Shown here piece after piece: positions 6,500 through 11,768 of a DNA stretch of 11,768 nt. Numbering within the stretch: the stretch's first letter is position 1; each line of letters opens with the position of its first letter. Under the pieces are notes generated by a model, which was not told the origin of the DNA, did not search any database, and saw only the letters and a list, made by a program, of their open reading frames with translations. The stretch is from DATAFT01 sp035544635 (GTDB lineage Bacteria > Acidobacteriota > Thermoanaerobaculia > Multivoradales > Multivoraceae), in assembly GCA_035544635.1 (NCBI GenBank), contig DATKDQ010000204.1:1-11768 (forward strand), written 5' to 3'. The position numbers and the translations under genes are program-made.

Positions 6500-7771
6500 A
6501 TGGCGGCGCCATCGCGATCGGCAGGTCTTCTCGCCGGCATCCGCGTCGTCGAGGCGGCGACCATGGTCATGGTGCCGTCGGTCGGAGCCGCGTTTGCCGA
6601 CTACGGGGCCCAGGTGGTGAAGCTCGAGCCGCTCGAGGGCGACCTCAACCGGCGCGGGCACCACATCCCGGGCATGCCGATCCATCCCACCGACTACGAG
6701 TACTGCTTCCTGCCCGACAACCGCGGCAAGCGCAGCCTCGCGCTCGACCTCAAGGCGCCCGAGGCCAAGGGGATCGTGCGCCGCCTGGTGGAGGACGCCG
6801 ACGTCTTCCTCACCAACTACCGCCACCGGGCGCTCGAGCGCCTCGGCCTGACCTGGCCCGAGCTGCAGGTGTTGAACCCGCTCTTGGTCTACGCCCACGG
6901 CACCGGCTTCGGCGACTGCGGCGCGGAGGCCGACAAGCCCGGCTTCGACGCCGTCTGCTACTGGTCGCGCTCGGCGATGGAGGCGACCATGTTTCCGATG
7001 GAGGGCTGGCTGGGGTCGCTGGGCTACGGCACCGGCGACCATCCGAGCGGCATGGCGCTGTTCTCGGCGGTGCTCCTGGCGCTGCTCGCCCGCGAGCGCA
7101 CCGGCCGCGGGACGCGGGTGTCGAGCTCGCTCCTCGCCAACGGCGCCTGGTCGAACTCGGTCCTGATCCAGGCGCGCCTGCTCGAGACCGAGTTCCAGGA
7201 GCGGCGCCCCCGCGAGCAGGCGCGCAACTTCACCGGCGTCTACTACCGCGCCGGCGACGGCCGCATCTTCAAGATGGCGGTGGTCGACACCGCGGCCGGC
7301 TGGCCGAAGGTGTGTCGCGCGATCGGACGGCCCGACCTCATCGACGACCCGCGCTACGTGACGCTCGAGGAGCGCTCGAAGGACGGGCGCATGCGCGATC
7401 TGATCCTGCTCTGCGACCAGATCTTCGGCAGCCGTCCGATGGAGCACTGGAAGCGCGCGCTGGAGGAGGCCGACGTGCCCTACTCCGTGGTCTCCACCTA
7501 CGATGACGTGGTGGCGGACCCGCAGATGGCGGCGACCGGCGTCTTCGTCGAGGTCGACGACCCCGAGCTCGGCCTCATCCGCACCGTCGACACGCCGTTC
7601 CAGCTCGAAGGCCACCCCAAGGTGGCGCCCCGGCCCGCGCCGCGCCTCGGCGAGCACACTCGCGAGATCCTGACCGACTTGGGGATGGGCGAGCCCGAGG
7701 TCGACGCGCTCTACGACCGCGGCGTGGTCGCGACGCGCCCCCGGGTTGGCACCAGCGGCAATACCACGTAA
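6500..7771 (+). CDS. CaiB/BaiF (family III) CoA-transferase
   Basis: 423 aa, the usual length for this family. The start is set by GGAGG 6 nt upstream. The N-terminus GLLAGIRVVEAATMVMVPSVGA is the family's opening strand and helix, followed by ADYGAQVVKLEP at 33-44, NRGKRSLALDLK at 74-85, DVFLTNYRHRALERLGL at 101-117, and a conserved middle segment GTGDHPSGMALFSA at 177-190. Asp180 there is the best candidate for the aspartate that forms the acyl-CoA-derived anhydride (Asp169 in CaiB and formyl-CoA transferase). The C-terminal part has the family ending (RLGEHTREILTDLGM, about 385-399). These cytoplasmic enzymes, working as interlocked dimers, move CoA from an acyl-CoA donor to a free carboxylate, often as the activating step of acid catabolism. 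Substrate unknown; the nearby flavoprotein and PQQ enzyme only hint at catabolism of an unusual acid or alcohol. It is divergent from the PQQ enzyme gene and followed 111 nt later by the peptidase gene. Confidence 0.93.
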   Translation: MAAPSRSAGLLAGIRVVEAATMVMVPSVGAAFADYGAQVVKLEPLEGDLNRRGHHIPGMPIHPTDYEYCFLPDNRGKRSLALDLKAPEAKGIVRRLVEDADVFLTNYRHRALERLGLTWPELQVLNPLLVYAHGTGFGDCGAEADKPGFDAVCYWSRSAMEATMFPMEGWLGSLGYGTGDHPSGMALFSAVLLALLARERTGRGTRVSSSLLANGAWSNSVLIQARLLETEFQERRPREQARNFTGVYYRAGDGRIFKMAVVDTAAGWPKVCRAIGRPDLIDDPRYVTLEERSKDGRMRDLILLCDQIFGSRPMEHWKRALEEADVPYSVVSTYDDVVADPQMAATGVFVEVDDPELGLIRTVDTPFQLEGHPKVAPRPAPRLGEHTREILTDLGMGEPEVDALYDRGVVATRPRVGTSGNTT

Positions 7772-7817
7772 GATCGCGCCCGTCCTTTCCGTCGGAATCG
7801 AGAGCGGCCACGTAAGA
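7764..7817 (+). repeat. Short direct repeat CCACGTAAGA, two copies
   Basis: CCACGTAAGA occurs at 7764-7773 (covering the CoA-transferase stop codon TAA) and again at 7808-7817; both are followed within two bases by GCG. The copies start 44 bp apart. They could be a duplication scar or a pair of protein sites. Two 10-mers this close are unlikely but not impossible by chance. Confidence 0.3.
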
Positions 7818-7819
7818 CT

Positions 7820-7833
7820 GCGTACAGCCTTGC
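7820..7833 (+). promoter_or_regulatory. GCGTACAGC-CTTGC motif, also found upstream of the hydrolase gene
   Basis: GCGTACAGC then CTTGC lies 54 nt upstream of the peptidase ATG (7883). The same 9-mer followed, two bases later, by CTTGC is at 2144-2159, 50 nt upstream of the hydrolase ATG (2203). Similar placement before two plus-strand genes suggests a promoter part or shared site. A 9-mer match alone is weak evidence in a window of this size. Confidence 0.2.
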
Positions 7834-7882
7834 CCTTGGACCCGTCGTCAACGCCTCGCAGACCGCGCAGAGGAGACTGGGG

Positions 7883-8479
7883 ATGAAGTCGTATCGGTGC
7901 CTGGGTATGTTCGTCGCAGCCACCCTCCTGGCAGGCCCCGCGGCGTCGCCGAGATCGGACCTGCCGAAGGACGCACCGCGCGACCCCGCCCGCGCGGCGC
8001 CGGCGCACGACACCAGACGCGCAGCGCCGCCCCGCGAGCGCCAGCTGCGCCTCTACAACACCCACACCGGCGAACGGCTCGACGTCGTCTACCGGCGCGG
8101 CGACGCCTACGTCGCGGGCGCGGTGCGCACGCTCGAGCGCCACCTCAGGGATCACCGCACCGGCGACGTCCACGCCTTCGACCCCAGGCTCTTCGACGTG
8201 TTGAGCGACCTCGCCGAGGCCGCCGGCATGCCCGACGGCGAGTTTCAAGTGATCTCGGGCTACCGCAGCCCGAAGACCAACGAGATGCTCCGCCGCCGCA
8301 CCACGGGCGTGGCCAAGAGCTCTCTCCACATGCGGGCCCAGGCCCTCGACGTCCGACTCCCGGGGATCGAGACCAGCAAGCTGCGCGACGCGGCGTTGGC
8401 CCTGGGGCGTGGTGGAGTGGGCTACTACGCCCACTCCGACTTCATCCACGTAGACGTCGGACCAGTCCGCCGCTGGTAA
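7883..8479 (+). CDS. MepK/YcbK-like (DUF882, M15-type) murein endopeptidase
   Basis: 198 aa; AGGAG at 7871-7875, 7 nt before the ATG, sets the start. Residues 1-22 (MKSYRCLGMFVAATLLAGPA) look like a Sec signal; the Cys at 6 is not in a lipobox. A Pro/Ala/Arg-rich linker (23-52) leads to the catalytic domain. LRLYNTHTGERLDVVYRRG (56-73) is the usual DUF882 opening, with ISGYRSPKTNEML at 124-136 and SSLHMRAQALDVRL at 146-159. The zinc ligands are His149, Asp156 and His189 (DFIHVDVG), with spacings of 7 and 33 residues, the same as in E. coli MepK. The family cuts peptide crosslinks in peptidoglycan, and MepK prefers the 3-3 (mDAP-mDAP) links made by L,D-transpeptidases. It converges on an L,D-transpeptidase gene 72 nt away. 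Function by homology is firm at family level; link specificity is inferred. Confidence 0.9.
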   Translation: MKSYRCLGMFVAATLLAGPAASPRSDLPKDAPRDPARAAPAHDTRRAAPPRERQLRLYNTHTGERLDVVYRRGDAYVAGAVRTLERHLRDHRTGDVHAFDPRLFDVLSDLAEAAGMPDGEFQVISGYRSPKTNEMLRRRTTGVAKSSLHMRAQALDVRLPGIETSKLRDAALALGRGGVGYYAHSDFIHVDVGPVRRW

Positions 8480-8496
8480 GGGGACGGCGCGGCTCC

Positions 8497-8518
8497 GGGG
8501 GTGGTGGATACCACCCCC
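8497..8518. terminator. Perfect 9-bp GC-rich hairpin between convergent genes
   Basis: GGGGGTGGT (8497-8505), loop GGAT, ACCACCCCC (8510-8518). It lies 17 nt after the peptidase stop and 33 nt after the transpeptidase stop on the other strand, so it is placed to end both transcripts. No T-run follows on either strand, so termination would depend on the very stable stem or on Rho; it may instead protect the 3' ends. Confidence 0.6.
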
Positions 8519-8551
8519 TACGCTCGCTGTTCATTGGCGCCGCGGTGTCGC

Positions 8552-10447
8552 TCAGCCCGCGCTGCGGTTGGCCGATCGCTCGCCCGGGTCGAGAGGGCGG
8601 CGCTCCAGGGCCTGTTCGAGCCTGGCGTCGTGACCGTAGAGATCGTCGAGGAAGAGCACCTCGCCGTCCTCCGTCGTCACCACCGTGTGGTACACGACCT
8701 GGACCGGAAGCGGCGGGTCGAGCTTCACCGCCAGCTCGTTCCGGGGTCCGGCGACGGCCTCGAGGATGCGGTCGCGGCTCCACTCGGGCTGGTCCCGGAG
8801 CACCCACTCGGCGAGGCCGATCGGGTCGGCCACCCGCATGCAGCCGTGGCTCAGGTCTCGCCGCGCGCGCGCGAATCCCTCCGTTGACGGAGTGCCGTGG
8901 AGGTAGACGCTCCAGCGATTCGGAAAGAGGAACTTGACCGGGCCCATCGCGTTTCCCGGGCCTGGCCTCTGGCGCAGCCGCAGCGCGCCTCGGCGCAGGT
9001 CGGAAAGGGTCTCCGGGGTGAGGTCGCCGCTCTCGGCGCCCAGGATCTCGTAGCCCTCGCGGGAGAAGTGGGACGGGTCCTTCTCCAGCTCGGGCAGGAT
9101 CTCACGGCGGGTGATCGAGGCTGGCACGTACCAGCCGGGGCGAAAGACCACCGTTCGCAGCAGCTCGGCGAACACCGGGGTCTCGTGGCGTTGCGCCCGT
9201 CCCACCGCGACATCGGTGGTGAAGGCCACCCGTCCGGTCCCGTCGAGCGCCCTCAACCTGAACTCCGGGAGGTTGACCACGATCGCCGGCCGGTCGAGCC
9301 GCGCCGGCAGCCAGCGCCACCGCTCGAGCGCCAGCTCGATCTGCCGGACCCGACGCGCGAGCGGTGTGGAGAGCCGCTCCAACGTCTCCTTGCCGACCTT
9401 GCCGTCGGGCTCGAGACCGTGGCGACGCTGGAAACGCTCGACCGCCTCGACGATCTCCCCTTCGTAGAGGGTCTCACCGTCCGCTTCGGAGAGTGTCCCG
9501 CCAGGCGCGAGCCGGTCGGCGCCGCGCAGGTCGCCCAGCCGCGTCAGGAGGGCGGCCAGCCGGGGGAGATCGGCGTAGGGGTCGCCCGGCCGGATCACGC
9601 CTTCCGCCGCCAGCGGTGTCGAGGCCGTCGCCTCCTCGACGCGCGCCAGCTCCCGATAGCGGCGGAGAAGGTCGAGGAGCCGGCGGTACTCGGGATGGGG
9701 CGGCTCCAGGGATGCGATGACCGCCTCGACCTCCGAGGTCGCGGCCAGCTCGTCCACGATCCCCGGCAGATCGAGCGACGTCTCCGCAGAGTCTCCGGAG
9801 CCGAGCTCCAGGCCCAGGCGGCGCGGGTCGACCCGGCCGCGATGGAGGTCGGAGGCGTAGCGCATGACGCTGACGGTGAGGGCGAGATCGAAGCGCGCGC
9901 GGTCGCCATCGGTCACACCATCGTCCGCCAGCTCCTCCACCCGCTGGGCCCAGCGCCCGGCATCGTAGTCCTCGGCCGTCAAGCCCGAGGCGCCGGCACG
10001 TTCGAGGAGGTCGATGACGGCGAGCGTCGCCTTCGTCGGGCGACCCTTCCGGGTCCACGCCGGGGTGAAGCCGCGGTCCGCGTAGAAGCGCTCCACCGCG
10101 TCGCGCTGCTGCGGCCAGTCGGGCCAGCGCAACTCGGGAAGGTGAGCGTCGAGGATCGCGTCGCGTGCCAGCCAGACGATGGGCGTGGGCGCGGGTACGG
10201 CGTCGCGCGCCGTATCGAGAGGTGCGCCGCGACGGGCGGAGGTCGGGTCAACAGCGGGTGGTGATCCGGTGGCGCAGCCGGCGATGACGACGATCGCCGT
10301 CGCCGCCATCGCCGCCAACGCGATCGCGAGCGCCACGGCGGCGTTCGAGCTCGCCGCCTGCCGGGCCGCGGCGTGGCGTCGGGCGCGACCAGCGGGCTTT
10401 GGCGTTCGATCGACTGCAGGTCTGCGCATGGGATCCGGCGTGGCCAT
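8552..10447 (-). CDS. L,D-transpeptidase, LdtD/YcbB-like, probable lipoprotein
   Basis: About 631 aa from ATG 10447, which has GGA 9 nt upstream. Other possible starts are ATG 10429 and, less likely, TTG 10519/GTG 10516. A basic Ala/Arg-rich N-terminus (8-30) precedes a hydrophobic helix (36-55) ending in the lipobox IAGC, with Cys58 as the lipidation site. Domains: an LDT scaffold region (about 100-285; FYADRGFTPAW at 121-131), a peptidoglycan-binding helical domain (about 285-362; EAVERFQRRHGLEPDGKVG), and a YkuD catalytic domain (about 385-600). The active site is SHGCMRV at 533-539, with Cys536 as nucleophile and His517 (YLHGTP) and His534 nearby. The segment of about 80 residues between VGRAQRHETP (415-424) and YLHGTP matches the insert typical of the large LdtD type. 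Such enzymes make 3-3 crosslinks between meso-diaminopimelate residues and resist most beta-lactams other than carbapenems. The length is close to E. coli LdtD (615 aa). It is convergent with the MepK-like gene, which fits a make-and-cut pair. Confidence 0.92.
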   Translation of the reverse strand: MATPDPMRRPAVDRTPKPAGRARRHAAARQAASSNAAVALAIALAAMAATAIVVIAGCATGSPPAVDPTSARRGAPLDTARDAVPAPTPIVWLARDAILDAHLPELRWPDWPQQRDAVERFYADRGFTPAWTRKGRPTKATLAVIDLLERAGASGLTAEDYDAGRWAQRVEELADDGVTDGDRARFDLALTVSVMRYASDLHRGRVDPRRLGLELGSGDSAETSLDLPGIVDELAATSEVEAVIASLEPPHPEYRRLLDLLRRYRELARVEEATASTPLAAEGVIRPGDPYADLPRLAALLTRLGDLRGADRLAPGGTLSEADGETLYEGEIVEAVERFQRRHGLEPDGKVGKETLERLSTPLARRVRQIELALERWRWLPARLDRPAIVVNLPEFRLRALDGTGRVAFTTDVAVGRAQRHETPVFAELLRTVVFRPGWYVPASITRREILPELEKDPSHFSREGYEILGAESGDLTPETLSDLRRGALRLRQRPGPGNAMGPVKFLFPNRWSVYLHGTPSTEGFARARRDLSHGCMRVADPIGLAEWVLRDQPEWSRDRILEAVAGPRNELAVKLDPPLPVQVVYHTVVTTEDGEVLFLDDLYGHDARLEQALERRPLDPGERSANRSAG

Positions 10448-10464
10448 CGTCGCGTTTCCGGCAA

Positions 10465-10479
10465 CCGCTCCGGGAGCGG
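10465..10479. promoter_or_regulatory. Small inverted repeat upstream of the L,D-transpeptidase gene
   Basis: CCGCTC, CGG, GAGCGG, ending 18 nt before the ATG at 10447 on the minus strand. It could be a small operator or a hairpin in the mRNA leader near the ribosome binding site. The rest of the 203-nt gap (10448-10650) shows no gene; another short GC hairpin, GCGCG-CTG-CGCGC, is at 10598-10610, about 40 nt past the stop of the beta-helix gene, without a T-run. Confidence 0.25.
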
Positions 10480-10650
10480 AGCGCGGCGCCTCGAGGAGAA
10501 GCGCATCGGGCCTCACCAATCGATGGAAGCAAGCCGCATGCCACGCAAGCTAGATGCCCGGGACGCGGAGGCCGCGCCTCGCGCAGGCAATCGGATCGCG
10601 CGCTGCGCGCCCGACCCGCTGCCGGAGCGTTTCTTACCGTGGTCGAGGAC

Positions 10651-11768
10651 TCAATAGCGATTGGCGCCCGGCGGGGACTCGTCGAGCACGGTGCCGGTGT
10701 CGCCGGTGAACACGTTGTCGTGGACCGTGGCGGGCAGCACCAGCGTCGCCGCGGCGCCGAGCTTGGCCAGGGAGTCGCCGAGGGCAAACCGGTTGCCGTG
10801 CGAGGTGTTGGCCTCGTCGCCGCGGCCGGGACGGAACACGATCCCGACCTCGCGCACCGCTCCCTCGAACACGTTGTCCTCGAACACCGAGTCATGAAGC
10901 GAGCTGCCCATCGGCAGGCCGGCGAGCGGCCCGAAGCCGATGGTCATGACCCCGGCCGGGTCGCTGCCCTCGAAGCGCTCGAAGCGCACCGTGTTGCCGG
11001 CGATCCGCAGGCGCTCGCCGCTGAGGCCGAAGGCGTACCCCTTGCCGCGCACCGTGAGGTGGTTGTCCTCGATGCGGACGGCGTCGGCCCCGCGGTTGCC
11101 CGCGATCAGGATGGCGAACGTGCTCGGCCATCGCTCGCCGGGCTGCTGCGTCACGTCGATGCGGTTCCCGGTCACGATCACTTCCGCCGGTCCCTGGGCC
11201 GGCGGGCCTTCGCCGCGCGCCGTCCGATCGACGCGGTTGCCGATGATCTCGATCGCCTCGTCGATGCCGGTGATGACGTTGTCGACCACCCGCACCGTGT
11301 CGTGGTTGGAGAAGAAGACGCCGAGGAACTGCTCGTCGTCGGCGGGCGGCCCGTCGTAGCCGCCGAGCTCGACCAGGTTGCCCTCGACGTCGAAGTCGCC
11401 GCGCGCCTTCGCGCCGGTGGTCCAGAGCGCGTGCACGAAGCGGATCGCGCCCTCCTTGGTGGTGTTCACCGGGTGGCTGAGGCGGCAGCGGCGAAGAACG
11501 AACCCCCGGACGGCCTCGATGCAGACCGCCTCCGCGGTCCATTCGCGCAGCCACAGGTCCTCGAGCACGGTGGGGTGGTCGTCCGCCTCGTTGACCACCT
11601 GGAGCGGCCCGCTCTCGATCTCCGTTGGACCGCAGCTTCCTTCGCCGCCGCCGCGAATGATGGTGCGCCATTCGTCGCCGTCTCTGTGGCCGGCGAGGCG
11701 CAGGCCGCGACGGAGCAGCACCGTGCGCTTCGGAGAGGCCGAGCCGTCGCCGAGAAAGAAGGTGCCGG
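10651..11768 (-). CDS. Right-handed parallel beta-helix repeat protein, partial (5' end outside window)
   Basis: The frame is open from the window edge to TGA at 10653-10651, giving about 372 visible residues; the GTG at 11721 is internal, since GTFFLGDGSASPKRT is encoded just upstream in frame. The visible N-terminal part (GDGSAS, VLLRRGLRLAG, TIIRGGG) is the cap-and-first-rung pattern of pectate-lyase-like beta-helices. At least seven rungs then show the PbH1-type pattern of hydrophobic-x-[D/G]-N-x-hydrophobic: VVDNVI, IIGNRV, VTGNRI, IEDNHL, IAGNTV, FEDNVF and VHDNVF. This fold is used by polysaccharide lyases, NosD-like periplasmic proteins and surface proteins. I see no catalytic motif that assigns a substrate, and the signal peptide, if any, is beyond the edge. 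Two internal Cys (EGSCGP, AVCIEAV) and one in RRCRL could allow a disulphide. Fold call firm, function open. Confidence 0.8.
   Translation of the reverse strand, partial: GTFFLGDGSASPKRTVLLRRGLRLAGHRDGDEWRTIIRGGGEGSCGPTEIESGPLQVVNEADDHPTVLEDLWLREWTAEAVCIEAVRGFVLRRCRLSHPVNTTKEGAIRFVHALWTTGAKARGDFDVEGNLVELGGYDGPPADDEQFLGVFFSNHDTVRVVDNVITGIDEAIEIIGNRVDRTARGEGPPAQGPAEVIVTGNRIDVTQQPGERWPSTFAILIAGNRGADAVRIEDNHLTVRGKGYAFGLSGERLRIAGNTVRFERFEGSDPAGVMTIGFGPLAGLPMGSSLHDSVFEDNVFEGAVREVGIVFRPGRGDEANTSHGNRFALGDSLAKLGAAATLVLPATVHDNVFTGDTGTVLDESPPGANRY

Noticed and set aside
7764..7817. The CCACGTAAGA pair as an attachment site or target-site duplication
   Set aside because: Only about 34 bp lie between the copies, with no integrase or transposase and no terminal inverted repeats.
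6380..8449. Minus-strand reading frame of 689 codons opposite the CoA-transferase and peptidase
   Set aside because: Spans two well-supported genes and an intergenic region; composition typical of antisense to high-GC3 genes; no domain seen.
8897..10264. Plus-strand reading frame of 455 codons opposite the L,D-transpeptidase
   Set aside because: Antisense shadow; the minus-strand protein has SHGCMRV and all expected domains.
10598..10610. GCGCG-CTG-CGCGC hairpin as terminator of the beta-helix gene
   Set aside because: Short alternating GC sequence common in such DNA, no T-run; kept only as a remark.
10892..11671. Second minus-strand frame of 259 codons within the beta-helix gene
   Set aside because: Arg-rich shadow; the beta-helix frame shows regular N-containing rungs.
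1..11768. CRISPR arrays, tRNA or rRNA genes, insertion sequences, phage genes, toxin-antitoxin pairs or defence systems
   Set aside because: No spaced repeats, no cloverleaf-like sequence, and no transposase, integrase or defence-protein motifs were seen on either strand.

Overview
The window is very GC-rich and coding-dense, with strong third-position G/C bias in every gene. Seven genes are visible: five complete, one running off each edge. Sec and lipoprotein export signals, a periplasmic-type PQQ enzyme, an LdtD-type L,D-transpeptidase and a MepK-type murein endopeptidase point to a diderm (Gram-negative) bacterium. The mix of a CaiB/BaiF CoA-transferase, an HpaB/4-hydroxybutyryl-CoA-dehydratase-like flavoprotein, a PQQ dehydrogenase and an S15-type esterase is what one sees in GC-rich environmental lineages formerly lumped as Deltaproteobacteria (Myxococcota, Binatota and similar). 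That placement is an inference; there is no rRNA or marker gene here.

Layout. 1-584 (+): C-terminal part of a sensor histidine kinase. 622-2007 (-): HpaB/AbfD-family flavoprotein, convergent with the kinase across a 37-nt gap that holds a small hairpin. 2008-2202: divergent intergenic region with a nested palindrome that looks like an operator. 2203-4152 (+): secreted alpha-amino-acid-ester-hydrolase-like S15/CocE-NonD enzyme. 4163-6262 (-): secreted Gcd-like PQQ dehydrogenase, convergent with the hydrolase only 10 nt away. 6263-6499: second divergent promoter region. 6500-7771 (+): CaiB/BaiF CoA-transferase. 7883-8479 (+): MepK-like M15 peptidase. 8497-8518: perfect 9-bp hairpin between convergent genes. 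8552-10447 (-): LdtD-like L,D-transpeptidase, probably a lipoprotein. 10651-11768 (-): right-handed beta-helix repeat protein, cut by the window end. No intergenic stretch exceeds 300 nt; the longest is 237 nt (6263-6499).

How the genes may fit together. The genes from 622 to 7771 form an alternating divergent/convergent block of catabolic enzymes: CoA transfer and flavin chemistry in the cytoplasm, ester/amide hydrolysis and PQQ oxidation in the periplasm. A shared substrate is possible, but the sequence does not prove one. The genes from 7883 to 10447 are a cell-wall pair. One makes 3-3 peptide crosslinks and the other belongs to a family that cleaves them; the two genes are also neighbours in E. 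coli (ldtD/mepK), though here they face each other.

No mobile element, CRISPR array, phage gene, tRNA or rRNA was seen. I found no convincing new multi-gene system. The best leads are the flavoprotein that lacks the Fe-S ligands of its dehydratase relatives, the palindrome between it and the esterase, the altered carboxylate cluster in the esterase, and the rearranged LDT/MepK pair.
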